Assembly: GCF_963675165.1 (NCBI RefSeq)
Contig: NC_087388.1
Location: 4,779,047 to 4,843,046 of the forward strand
DNA from: Halichondria panicea
Taxonomy: Eukaryota; Porifera; Demospongiae; Suberitida; Halichondriidae
Direction: 5' to 3'
DNA: 64,000 bases
Both the position numbers and the translations under genes were made by a program. Each line of letters opens with the position of its first letter. Within the stretch, counting starts at the first letter, position 1. Shown one piece after another: positions 46,158-58,714 of this stretch. The notes under the pieces were generated by a model, which saw only the letters and a program-made list of their open reading frames with translations, was not told the DNA's origin and searched no databases.

Positions 46158-48057
46158 TTAACTACTTTGGAGCACAGTTTGCTTTTGTGATTTGCAGTGC
46201 TTTGACATGAGCCAACTTGACCTGGTTTTTCTCAATGGTGGAGACTATTATGTTGGTTGGTGCATTCATGTTTTTGGGGCATGTAATATATAGGGAGCAC
46301 TTCACCACTTGGCCTGTTGTTACCAATGACATGCAGTCATGTGTATGATGAGGGTGTGATAAAGTAATTACAAACTTCAGATCCGGCCCCCAAAGCAATG
46401 AATATAGTTACTAATTACTTGCTATAAATGCTGCACTGCATGCATGCAGCAGGCATTGCTATACAAGTTCATGCATGCATGCATGTATTGAAAATTGTAA
46501 GTGATGTCTGGTGGATCCGGAACTAGTGATCATATCGGAGTGAATTCAGATTCACCACAAGTAATAATTCAGCCAGCAAATATACAGAGCGAGGATTCGG
46601 AATCTGCAAAGTTACAGTCTGCTAAGTTACATGCTTTTCATACTCTTATTCGGCCGTTCCATTTCTGCTTATGCTGATTTGTACCGTTTTCAGCCAAATA
46701 TCGCTGGTGAATCTGACCAACCAACTGAGACTGCACACATGGATAAACTGCAGCGACAACTCAACGGATAACGACTGTTTGAATCAATTGGATACAGAAG
46801 ATGAGGCCGAGGCTATAGCCGTGTTCTGGTACATTGTTATCATTTTGATAATTCCAAATCTGCACACTTTTATTATGTCATTCATGCATGGAGTGCTTTC
46901 GCAGCAGAATCCTTGGCCTTCTATTGTGTCTGGTTTTGTTGTAAGTTAAATATATCATTTACTGTATCAAAACATAACGATTGATGCATGTGTTTGGCAT
47001 AATTTTATTATTGAGCTGACGTTTTTATGACACTTGCTTACTTTCACACACCATAATTATATGCAGGGTGCACTGGTCTCTATCATTGAAGTCTGGGTAA
47101 TGTGTACTGTTATTTTCTTAGGAATCTCTGTCCTTCCACCTGGATTAAATCTTTTTTTGCTCAATGGAGTTTGTATTGTGCAGGTGATACTGGACATTTG
47201 TAACTGCAAAAAGAAAAGGTTTTCAAGGGGACAGTACTCCGAACTTAATGATCAAGAACGTAAGCAGAAGAAATTGAGCTTTAGGTGTTATCAACTCTTT
47301 GCTGGTGTGACATTTTTGGTATGTTTTTTATTTGTTCAAGTACCTTTAATGGCATTTCTAGAAAAATATCAGAAAGCATTTTTTAGTTTGCTATTGGGTA
47401 TGATATTTTTTACCCTTTTTTGGTTAAGAAATGCTCCAAACTGGATATCACAACTAGCATGCATTTTAACTTTCCAACAAGGTGACAAAATCCATCAAAA
47501 AGATTCGAAGTCAAGGAAAATGTACAAATCAAGTAAGTGTATTAGGTATAATTATGACCTTATTATACCCTAAACGGTTACTCTGTATTCAATTGAGTTA
47601 CCAAGTATTAAGTATTAGAACACACCTTAGCCAAGATTAATATTATTATTCTAACATCGCTTCGCTCTCCCTCACAATCAATGTTCTTCCCTATGATAGC
47701 AGAGCTACAGTGTCGTATTCAGGTAGGGGCTCAGGGTGTTCAAGCACCCCCCCTCAAGCTAAATTATTACTTTAACTTTCATAAATGGTAAGCAGCACTA
47801 GACCGGCTGGCCAGCCATATATCCGCAAGGGAAGATACTGGTGGCTAGCTTGCCTAAGTGAGAGTTGTTTCAGTGGACTTTTAATCAGTAGTATGAAATC
47901 ATCATGTACGTGGTTCGTACATGGTCATATTGAGGTGCATGCGTGGGTTTATGCGTGGGTTATGTTTGTGGTTATTCGAACCACACAACATAATCCAGAT
48001 TAACTACGTGGGTGAAATATGTAAATGACATTGATTCTGCACTCTGATAGGTTATTA

Positions 48058-48099
48058 CTAGCCTCGAGACCAGGTAATCGGCCTGGATTCGAGGCTAGG
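48058..48099. repeat. Short hairpin repeat (TAGCCTCGA type)
   Basis: Third copy of the hairpin seen at 18057 and 24769. Confidence 0.6.
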
Positions 48100-48472
48100 T
48101 TATTACCAGATTCAGGTAGAATGGCACAACTCTCAAATAAGCAGATGTAGAACTGGCCAAGCGAGTCTAGAGCAGCACTATATATCTAGGCATTCAGATT
48201 GAAAGCTATATAGCCTTGATATAAATAAAAGCAAATAACTTGGCCTGTGCATGCTTAATGATTGAGACCATACCTTAAAAACCTTGTCATTCGCAATAAA
48301 AGTGGGTGTGGCTTCCGTGCATGAGTGTCAACATTTTTACGCACTCTTAACATTCTTCTACTGCATTTCCTAGAAAAACGTCACCGAGATTATTTGACGA
48401 GCAAAGCGAGCCCTGGTCACACTAGCGACTTTAATTTACACCATGCATTTTTCTGTTTATATATATAGCGCA

Positions 48473-48692
48473 ACTCGTATAGTGCAAAATGTTTGAGGCA
48501 CTTAAATTTCGTTGAATAGTCTTTTTGTTGACTAATTTTCGTGGGTTGATTGCTTACCTGCAGCCATGCCTTATATATACTTTTTACACATTGCAGATAA
48601 TTACAACTAAACAATTAATTTTCGTGTATAGGATTGCTAACCCACGAACACAACGAAAATTAAGCCCCTTGAAAATGTCGCGCTATACGGTA
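48473..48692. repeat. MITE, CGTATAG-ended family
   Basis: CGTATAGTGCAAAATGTTTG at the left, CGCGCTATACGGTA at the right; GAGGCACTTAAATTTCG and its inverse lie inside. Closely related to 59082-59311. Chitin synthase intron 2. Confidence 0.75.
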
Positions 48693-48999
48693 TGATTTAT
48701 GTTTTATGGTGGGAGGGGGGGCCATAAAATACAAATGAGGGCGAAGCAGCGCTTGTGCTGCACAGGGAGTGAGTTTGGAAGATGTGTTGGTCCATCAGGA
48801 GCACATAAAGGGAAGGAGCATCTAACTGTGTAGAAGAGCTGTTGTCTAAGGGGTTTGACCAAAATTAATATCTTCTTGTGTAGTTGTGAAATATGTGAAT
48901 ATGATTACCAGTACTTGTAATGATATTCAGAGAAATGTTGCTCTAGCTGTTGTGGTTTTGTCAGCTTGTACTTGTTACTATAATTATTTAGACAACAGT

Positions 49000-49815
49000 A
49001 ATTGTAGGGGAGTTAGATACGGTGGCCCTGAGGTACACACCTACTCCATTTTTCATTTGCGGTTCATTTTGCGATTCATTGATTTTGCAGTTCAACTGTG
49101 CTTCTGCAATTCGCTTTTGCAGTTCGCTTTTGCAATTCACTTTTGCAGTTGACTTCTGCAGTTGGCTTTTGCAGCTCACTTCTGCAATTCGCTTTTGCAG
49201 TTCTCTTTTGCAGTTTGCTTCTGCTTTTGAAGTTGTCTGGCTTCTGCTCAATCATATGTGCTTTAATAAGAAACAAGCAAGAGTTATGTATAGCTATAGC
49301 TAGCTAGCTATGTCTCAGTCTGCTGTGTCTGTCTGTGTTTAACGTTTATCATGGCACATTAATCTACACAACAACTCAACGGTATAGCCTATATAGGGTA
49401 GGATGTATGCAGATATTAAATACCCCAGATCTGTTGATAAAATACTTTTACTCGTGAAGACCAAACACAGACTGCGGAGATATTAGACACACAGCTATAG
49501 CTATAGCCAGCATAATATTCTCTTGCCTGTTTCTTATTGAATTGCTAATTATGTTTATGGTAACCTGTTTCTACAGGCTTGCCATCAGCATTTCAGTATA
49601 CACATGTACTTTTCATTTATTTTGCCCTTATGTTGTCACGTGATTATTGTGATTGAGCAACTGCAAAAGCAAACTGCAAAAGCAAACTGCAAAAGCGAAC
49701 TGCAAAAGCGAACTGCAAAAGCGAACTGCAGAAGCGCAGTTGAATTGCAAAATGAACCGCAAATGAAAAATGGAGTAGGTGTATACCTCAGGGCTACCGT
49801 AGTTAGATGCTCCTT
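49000..49815. repeat. Foldback with 12-base minisatellite arms
   Basis: At about 49075-49230 the plus strand repeats 12-base units of GCTTTTGCAGTT type. At about 49658-49745 the inverse occurs (AACTGCAAAAGC). Outside the arrays both arms share TACGGTGGCCCTGAGG..ACACCTACTCC and its inverse. A non-repeated centre of about 400 bases separates the arms. ORFs here are repeat artefacts. Confidence 0.85.
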
Positions 49816-52769
49816 CTCTTTATGTGCTCCTGGTCCATGAGAGTTTAGTTGCCAAAACAATTCCTATAGATCTCTTGTTGGGTCACTGGTTGAAGTTTGG
49901 TGGCTCGTAATTTGTGGTGTTTGTGCAGGGTTGGATTTATAGGGGATTTTGGCATTCAAATGAGTCCATGTTATAATATCTTATAGTGCTCAGCGAAAAG
50001 GTATATGCTTAGTTATACAGTCATGTCGGTAAGTCAATCAATAGATGAGAAAAAGCAGAGGTCCAAGTACACTTCCTTGTTGTACACCAAAAATCACAGT
50101 CTGCAAGCAAGGATGATGAATAAAAGTTGTTAAACTATTAAGGTGGATACGACCACTTAGATAAGACTTGAACCAGAACCATAATAGGTTGCCATGCAGT
50201 TATACCTATGAGCCAAAATAGTTCCTTGTGGGGCACTGAATCGAGCGCTTTTCTATAATCAAAATATACTATGCCTTGTCTATAATTATGTATTTAAATA
50301 CGATGGGTACTGTTAAGAGTTCATTAGGTGACAATAATTATTGCAACAGTCGACATGCAGTATAGACTAGCAGAATTGTGTACAATAGCGCTTCCATTAT
50401 GCATGCATGCATGGCATATCTTGTGTACAGTTTAAATTATAGGTTTTTGTGGGCTATAATTATTGCCTAAACCAATGACAAGCAACACGTCAGTGACATC
50501 ATGACAATCGTGCATTTTACATTTTGCAGGTCTCATCAATGCAACAGTTCGTTTGATATGCTACCCGTTTTTTGCTTACTTGGTATTCCGAAACATGACT
50601 CACCACAAAATAGATCCTTGGTGTTCAGAGTGCACAAATCTTCAGGGTATAACACTTGCTCCGTTTCTGATTCAAATCTTCACCACTTATGGTGCATACT
50701 GGATTGCGTGGTTTGCTAGTGCAATGGCACTGAGGAGGAGTATTTTTGCTGCTTTGATTTTCTCTACTCCAGTATCTATTGCAGCATACTATGGAAGTGC
50801 TGCGATGAAGGTAGCTGCCCCATTCTTCTTTTTGAATATCACTGAACACAGCGACATTGATGTTATTCATGACCCAACAATTCAACCTTGGTACATTATT
50901 GGCATGGTTTTTGGTTCTCTCGTTTGGATTGCTTTCACATTTGTGTTGATTGTACATTGTTATAGATATAAAGGTAAAGTAATGGCTTTAGATAAGGACA
51001 TATTTATGACGCCGTACTATGATAGCATTTTCTTCCAACAACATCTTTTTCTCAATATGAAGATTCAAAGAGCAACTAAACCTAACACTTAGCAAACTGA
51101 AAATGTATATATGTTTACCAATGTACCAGGAGAGTGCTGAAGAAATGAAAACACTGCTGGAATCTGTCAGGGGATTTGCACTTACTGCAGCAGGAAAGGT
51201 TGATGGTAATGAGTACGAATGCCATATTGTAATCGACAATGGTGCCCAAAATACAAAAACGACAAAATTCTCCAGCCAACTTTTGGAACTAATTAAGGAA
51301 ACAACTGGAAAAGACTGCGCAGATGCAAAATATGAGACAAAATACGGTTGGTGCTGTAGATGGGAGCCAGGGTTCAATGGTATTCCGCTCATTGTCCATC
51401 TCAAAGATCCCACTAAGGTGAGGGACAAGAAACGATGGAGCCAAGTGCTGTACATGAAGCTCATAATCGAACACTACCTAAAGGATAAGCCGATGGAAAA
51501 TGCTTATACCCTCACAACAGATGGTGATGTCAGCTTTGATTATCAATCTGTTGATCGTCTGATTGATAGAATGAAATCTAATAAAACGGTTGGTTGTGTG
51601 TGTGCTCGAACCCACCCAAAAGGATCGGGGATTCTTTACTGGTATCAGCAATTTGACTATGCTATCGGACACTGGCTTCAGAAATCAGCAGAAGATGTTC
51701 TAGGCTGTGTGCTGTGCTGCCCAGGCTGCTTCAGTTTGTTCAGGTGCACAGCTCTCAAAGAGGCACTTGATGAATATTCCAAGCCGGCCGAGAATGGAAT
51801 TGAATTTTTAAGGAGGAATATGGGAGAAGATCGATGGCTGTGCACATTGCTAATTGAGAAGGGTTACAGGCTTGTTTACTGTGCTATATCGTCGGTTAAG
51901 ACTTCCTGTCCTGAATCATTCGCTCAGTTTTTCGCTCAGCGAAGAAGATGGATACCTTCAACTATTGCCAACATAGCTAGCTTGATCTCAAAACGCTCAG
52001 TTATAACAAAACATAGCAATTACATATCTGCTCTCTTCATTCTGTACCAAATTCTAAACATTGTATCAACTGCAATTTCTCCAGCAACTGTAGTGTTTAT
52101 GATTTCCAATGGACTAAAATCGGCATACGGGTTGTCTGAAACTGCAAACCAGGCACTTATTGGGTTTGTGATAATTCTTGGCATTGTTTTTGGACTTATC
52201 TGTCTGTTTGCCGATGATAAAACACAAATCGATATAGCCAAAATACTCACGCTGGTTTTTATTGTCTTGATGATTCTCGTATTGGTTGGTCTAGCCAAAG
52301 AAATGGTTCACCTCATACCCCATTACCACCCAAACAATCCAGCACTTCTTAATTGCACAAGTGTCATGAACGATACTCAAAAGTACGAAGAATGTATCAC
52401 TCACTATTTACCGCCAGTAAGTTTGATCTACTTGGCATTCTTCACGACAATCTTCGCACTCACAGCATTTTTCCACTTCTCTGAATGGACAAATATACTC
52501 CACGGCCTGACATTTTTTATTGCATTGCCAACAGGGTACTTTCTACTTCCTATCTACTGCGCTGCAAATTTGAAAAACCAGAGCTGGGGTACATGAGAGG
52601 AGAGAGACAAAAAAGACAAAGGGTTGATTGATTACATAAAGGTTGGTTGGAGTTACGTGAATTGCTGTATATCAGGGACGTGCTCTAATTTGGAAGCTAA
52701 CAAAGGTACATACAAAATTAAAAGTACATATATATACATAGTTATACACGCTGTATTCATATAAGTATA

Positions 52770-52925
52770 ATCTAGCAGGTAATTTTCGTATGAACTGCCC
52801 AAAATATTCCTATAGCTCAGGATCAATTTTATGATAGTGACGTTGAACCTATAATTGCAGTGATGCTCTACAATATAAAATATACGAAAATGTCTACCAT
52901 ACGAACATAACCCGCTATATACGAT
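52770..52925. repeat. MITE in chitin synthase 3' intron
   Basis: TTTTCGTATGAAC at the left, CATACGAACATAACCCGCTATA at the right, and CTATAGCTCAGGATCAATTT inside, resembling the element at 9602. Confidence 0.5.
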
Positions 52926-53996
52926 AATTGAATGACACATGTTGTTTTGTTGTTTTTATCTACCACAGTAGTAGGTGATTCCAATCAGAAAGCAGATAAC
53001 AGCTCGAAATTTACTCCAAGTAAGACCCTATTATAGGAGCATTTTCGTATAATTTATACTGATAATGTAAAGCTCTAAATTTGAATTTTTCCATGCAGTT
53101 GAACTTGTGGAGAGTCATAGAAATCAAGAGGAGGTAGAGTTCTGGAAGGAAGCAAGTGTCATTGACATACTTCGTAAACCATCACAGCAGAATGCGAGAG
53201 ATGAGGAAACCCCATCTACAGTATCAGATTCTAATTCGGAAGCTAAAGCTAGCCAAAGTGATTGCATGCCATTCATACAACATTATTTTAGTAACATAAT
53301 AAGCGCTTGAGTGCCGAGTGTCAGTCATTCCATGCATGTTTTACATGTAATTTTATTAATTTTAGGTGTCACTGATGTGGAACAAGATGAGATTGTCAAA
53401 AGTAAGATCTAGTAAGAGTGCATGTTAGGACTATAATTATGCGCAGTTTGATTAAAGAAGTGCATGTATATGACTAATACAGTGTTAACATTAATGTAGC
53501 TCCAATTAATGTAGCTCCAAAATTAACACTATATATAATCATACAGGTAAACCTAAAGAGAGTCAAGACGATCACAAAGCAGAGAAGAACATCGAATCTT
53601 GTGAACAAGAAGGAGAAGCTAGAAAAGCAAACAACCAACAAGAGACGAAAATTAAAGAATCCCTCTCTACCTTACGAAACACATCGCTTGCGGCTTTGTT
53701 TGTCGTAAATATTTTGTGGATACTACTTCTTTATACTATTGAGTTTGTAGAGATACATAAATGTATATATCAAACCATTTGGAGTGAGGACGTTCGAGCT
53801 TGTCTTTCTTTCCTTGTATGCTCTGCTACTTTTCATCCAATTTGCTGCGATGATTATTCACCGAATCATCACTTTGGTGCACTACATTGGAACTTTTTCG
53901 AAGGGTACAGAGGGCGAAGAGACGAGTGAGGGATGTATGGCGGCCTGTGTGAGCTGTCTTGATACTTCTGAGCTGTTCATAAATAAGACTTGGTAG

Positions 53997-54669
53997 ATAT
54001 AATTATACACTTTTCGACTGTGTAGCTAATACGTAGGTATAATAGTTTGCACGGTTATTAATGTTAGTATAGCAACTCCTGCATATAGTGCAATATTGTT
54101 TTTGTTTGAACAGATGTTATTATAGCAACTTGCACATAATTTTTATTAATTTTCACTGTGTTATTAATTCACAAAACGATTAACATAATGTTCCAGTCTC
54201 TTGCACAGCTTATAATAACAACTATAGCTGCATGTGATTGTACAGTGAATATAAAATTATTTATATAGCTGTAACAATTAACAGTCTCTGCTATACAAGC
54301 ATAATTACAGAAAGTGAGTCCGAGCTGAGTTCTTCAAGTTAGCAGGAACTACATCATGCATGCAGACAATCACAGCGACCAATAAATTATAATTGCAAGC
54401 TGCATCAAACATTTTAAGAAGACTATAGATGTTGATGATAGCTCAGCCAATAGCAGACAAAACAACCTAGAGAGACTAACTACCATGCATAATTGATATA
54501 CGGTTGCGGAATATATACGATTCTTGTATTAATTTTGCAAATGCTACACAATTAATAACGAAAGAATAATACCACCTCCTTTTGAGATCAACGGCAATGA
54601 AGTGGCTATAATAATTATTATGCTATAATTATTATTATTATCACATTTGTGGATTTGTATTTGCAGGTT
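53997..54669. other. Intergenic
   Basis: AT-rich sequence; no gene, repeat array or element recognised. Confidence 0.5.
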
Positions 54670-55094
54670 TTCAGATCTGGTCTTTCCTGAGATATAACAA
54701 CATAATTTTTGAATGGACGAAAGTCCTCACACACAAAATGAAATATCGAATAGCTTTTTCCATGTGGGTGTAATTCCACATGGCCTCACCTAATGAGGAA
54801 TTTGTATATTGTGTGACTATGTCTTTAGCAACACACCTGCATGGTGCATGGGAGTACCGTAGTTGTATTTAATGCTGCCTGCATAGTTGACTTTGTGTGT
54901 ACATCAATTGAACTAGAGTTTACCACTCTTCAGAATCTATTGTACAACTCTTCCTTATATACCCTACACAATATAAATTGTCTAGAATCGGGTATATAAC
55001 GTATGTGTGTGTTCTAATGAATTTAATAGTGAAAAATGCTGTAATATTATAATAATTATGTTTGCATGCCCCCCCACACACACACACACACAGG

Positions 55095-56724
55095 ATTTAA
55101 GACACACGACAGGTGTTCACTGTGGTCATGCAGTCAAACTGGCGATATCAACTGAATTTGTGGGTCAGATGAAGCTGTGGAACGACCCAGGAGTGCAAAA
55201 ATGTTTCACTAGAGCAAGAGAGTATCAACTCAACGACTCGACTGAATAGTGAGTCATGTCTCTTTGGGGCAGGGGCAGTGAGTAGTGAGTCATGCATGTC
55301 TCTTTAGGAGGGGAGGGGGAAGTCAGTAGTGAGTCATGTGAACAGCTTTTTGCTGAACATGTTGTAGAGAGCTGTCTCGGGGGAAGGGAGGGGTACAATG
55401 CGTACATTTACTGTATATTGTGGAACCTTTCATTAAGGACACTTTTGAAGGGGCGTAAAAAGGAATTTTTTTCTGTTCAAACATAGTGAGGGATTTTTGC
55501 ATACAGAGTATCAACTGTAATGGTATGGTTAGCCCATCCTAGGTTTCAATCCATACCCCTCTCCCCCTCAGCTACCTGAGCTTGTTGGACCGCTTGGGTA
55601 ACCCTACCTACATCCCGTCGAAGCAGTATGTGCTCAGAACAAGAGAGTCAAAACCACTGGCATCGTAGAGACTTTCTTCGACTACAGAAATCTCAACTTT
55701 ATGTGAGTGGATTGGCGTAGATTATGTGATAGGGGTGATTAGAACTTCTAAATATTGGGACCTGTGGCAATGTCTTGAGGTTGCCAGATTTGAGTTGATT
55801 ACTATTTCTATGTGTTTGCATTTGTTGAGTTGGAACATGGTTAAGTTGAACCAAGGGCGTATATAACCGCCTATTTGTTCATGTCGGTATACTGGATTCT
55901 TTTTTTAGCTTAGTACCCTCCTTTCCTTCTCCCCCGTTTACAGAACTGTATGACTGAGAGTATGAAACTGTTTGACTCAACCGCTGGTTTGAAGAGACGT
56001 CTATTATTCTCTTCCATGACAAAGAAGGATCTATTTGTTGAGAAGATAGTCAAATCACCCCTCACTCTGGCCTTCCCTGAATACACTGGTGAGTGCATAG
56101 GTGTGTGATTCTATGAGGATATGTGTTTGCATGCTCTGTCTTGCTGTGTTAGTAACTCCTTATTTGGTAGTTTTATCACTCAGTGAATTAAGCCACTCTT
56201 CAAGAGTTTTGTGTTTATAGAAGTCTTGCATTTTTAAATTACAGAAGACCACTGGCATTTAATGAAATTCATAGTTAAAGCTTATCGTGTGTGTCTTTCT
56301 TTAATGGCTATTATCTCCCCCTTATTGTGTGTACACATTTTGGTCCAGTGGTTAGATTGTGCTCACATGTATATACAAAATGTACCAACTCAGATAGGGC
56401 TCATTACAATGTTGTAGCTAAGGCTTGTTAATTGCAGCTTATAGCTAGGCTTTCTTGTAATTAAGGCCTATATACTTTCAATTTTATTGTATGACCCTAA
56501 TCTATGACCTCACCAACCTCTTTTCACATGCAGGTCCCAATACTTACGATGACTGCAAGAACTGCATCAGAGTGAAGTTCAAAGATCTGAACCACCAAAA
56601 AGCCAAGAAAGAAATATACTCTCACTTCACATGCGCTACAGATACAGGGAACATTCAATTTGTGTTTGATGCAGTCACAGACGTTATAATCAGAAAGCAA
56701 TTAAGAGATGTTGGTTTGTATTAA
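55095..56724 (+). pseudogene. Partial, decayed second G-alpha copy
   Basis: Counterparts of G-alpha exons 4 (about 55095-55248), 5 (about 55572-55701), 7 (about 55944-56091) and 8 (56534-56724) occur in order with preserved splice sites. Exons 1-3 and exon 6 (the DVGGQ switch) are absent. The exon 4 and exon 5 counterparts are damaged: exon 5 has two extra bases (ACAAGAGAGTCA) that bring TAG into frame, and exon 7 lacks bases after TTTGACTC and shifts frame. Exon 8 still reads to QLRDVGLY and a stop. Intron homology begins upstream at about 54680 (matching 37615) and continues past the gene, so this arose by DNA duplication, not retrocopying. Confidence 0.9.
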
Positions 56725-57457
56725 CCAGTCAATTATTGTATGAATCATTTACAATTTATGTGCCTCTGTTCTGTTTGTCTGTCTATATATGATTTGTGAA
56801 TTAGTTATTGCTGCTACTGTATTCTGTATGTTAAGGATGGCAATTAAATTGAGTGCAAGCGTGTGTCTATACACGTAGTACGTAGGTTAAAACAAAAGAG
56901 CTTGTATATAGAGTCACTGTGTATAAAGTGCATGCATAATAGTGCATTGTATGGGGATGAGTTATATCATAGGTTATATTGTCTCGGAGTTGTAAGTTGT
57001 ACAGTCAGCATAATGAAAGATTCTCAGATCATAACAATGACATTCTTTTATGGGCTGGTTTATATATGGGTGCTGCATAGTGCTATGAACAATAGATACA
57101 TGTGTGGATGCTTGTACTACTTGCACAAGCAATTTAGCAATAAAAATAATGTTTTTCTTATAGTGCATGTTGATACATGTCTTGTTGCTGGCTTGTATAT
57201 GTAGCTATAAATTAATTATAGTGTCATATTATTTTCCTTATTGTCCATGCATATATATATGCTTTGAGTTTCTTGTGGGCACGATTCTATTCTTCTCTAC
57301 ATATACAATTAATTTGGCACATGAACGTAGTTGATAGTTTACTTATAAACAATTTGTGCTTTCCTCATGTATTGGTTAGCCTGACACAATTGCTTGTATT
57401 AGCTTGTTGCCTTGGATAGAGTATACATTCCCCTTGTTTTCGCTTTGGTTGGATCAG

Positions 57458-57550
57458 GCTCTGATCCAGCTGGCTATGAGGGTGCTCCATCGTCATGGCT
57501 ACTCGCCCATCTACACACCGTTCTTCATGAAGAAGGAGGTCATGCAGGAG
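57458..57550 (+). pseudogene. Seryl-tRNA synthetase exon fragment
   Basis: Thirty-one clean codons after an [22 protein letters not shown], then [11 protein letters not shown], followed at once by TAG. This matches the conserved catalytic-domain start of cytosolic seryl-tRNA synthetase (RGY.P.YTPFFM.KEVMQE, motif 2 region neighbourhood). No other exons are seen. The more decayed relative at 43730 sits in the matching place after the intact G-alpha gene. Confidence 0.65.
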
Positions 57551-57802
57551 TAGTTCTTATCAACTGTATTAGCTCAGTTAATATTTTGTTTCTGAGAACT
57601 GTCAAAACAGTTGCTCTGCATGAGGGTGCCCCAAAGGAGAACACAGAGTCCGAATACAGAGTGAGGACTGTGAAGCGTGTGATCCTGTTTTGACTGGCAG
57701 TGCCCGTAATCGATATTTTTTGGGTGCTTTCCTAGCCAATGTAGCATTTTTTACATTGCAAATGTTATTATGGACTGCATGTCTTGTGATTTGCATTGCT
57801 AT

Positions 57803-58440
57803 ATATACAGGGTTTTGCAGAATTCTTGCAACAGGGCTAAACAGACACAGCAATGACTTCCATATACAACTGCTGACTTATAATAATATTATTATGCAAT
57901 GGTCATCCTGAAATGTTGATGAGACAGGAGCTGACAAAAGAAATTGCCAGAGGAGATTTGGTTACAATAATTATAAGACCTTCTGTCTTCACGCTTATCA
58001 ATATCAGCCAATACCACTGTTTGGAGGGTATTTCGTTTATCAACCTTATGAATGCTTACAACCTTATGAGCTGATGCTCTCTGGACATCTTTCAATTCAA
58101 ATAACTATACACATACCAGGGTTTCATACAGGATTTTGAATTAGAGGGGATTTTAAAAAGTCACCAGAACATTTAAAAAAAGGTCAACAATACCCTGCCG
58201 GCTATGGACACTCAGTCTTACGACTGAGTACCTGAATGCAAATTTTAGGGAGGGGGGGGGATTGGAGCCAGAGGGGGATAATCATATATTCCTGTATGCT
58301 GCATATACAATACATGCATGTACACAAAATACATGTACACAAAATATTATAGTCAGCAGTTGACTTCCATATATGGAAGTCATTGCAGTGTCTGTTTAGC
58401 CCTGTTGCAAGGATTTTGCAAAACCCTGTAATATCATTAC
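57803..58440. mobile_element. Non-autonomous element with about 100-base inverted ends
   Basis: Left end ACAGGGTTTTGCAGAATTCTTGCAACAGGGCT and the inverse at 58380-58440, with GACACAGCAATGACTTCCATATA also inverted. The centre is non-coding and includes a run of G. Confidence 0.75.
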
Positions 58441-58714
58441 CCTTAATTTGTTAAATGCTTTGTGGTTGCACTATATAGCTGTCTTTATCTATCCATATAT
58501 TACAGGATGTGAAAGCTTATAGAACTCTTGCATCGGTAGCCTTCTCATTCAGTGTAGCCACAGATGCTTTTCTTAGAGATCATGTATTCATTGTATTATT
58601 TATACAGAGCAAGGATTTGAGCATACAATTGCATGAGTAAGGCGGCTTAATGTGGACATGCTGTAAGCACACTACATGCACAGCTCCCTTCTGGGGCTGT
58701 CCCCGGGATGGTCC

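Larger units (their letters stand above)
46504..53996 (+). pseudogene. Chitin synthase (GT2) gene copy 1, reading frame broken
   Basis: Exons 46504-46940, 47067-47532, 50530 to about 52588 or later, 52969-53019, 53099-53257, 53366-53401, 53547-53996. Hydrophobic N-terminal half, then a family 2 glycosyltransferase: CLPMYQESAEEM, TTDGDVSFD (acidic UDP/metal site), EDRWLCTLL (EDR) and QRRRW (product channel), followed by a membrane cluster. It would polymerise UDP-GlcNAc into chitin and export it. Breaks: one base missing near 46652 compared with copy 2; a one-base shift between 51061 and 51102 just before the catalytic domain; a one-base shift between 53700 and 53790 in the C-terminal membrane segment; and TGA at 52594 right after SWGT, where animal enzymes have WGTRE. 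The catalytic residues themselves are intact. Several lesions suggest a young pseudogene, or sequence errors. Confidence 0.85.

Noticed and set aside
48988-49860. ORFs of cysteine/phenylalanine or lysine/glutamine repeats
   Set aside because: Product of the 12-base minisatellite; opposite strands give equally long frames.
57412-57693. 93-codon ORF as an independent gene
   Set aside because: The other frame at 57458-57550 gives a clear seryl-tRNA synthetase exon; the long ORF is its shadow.
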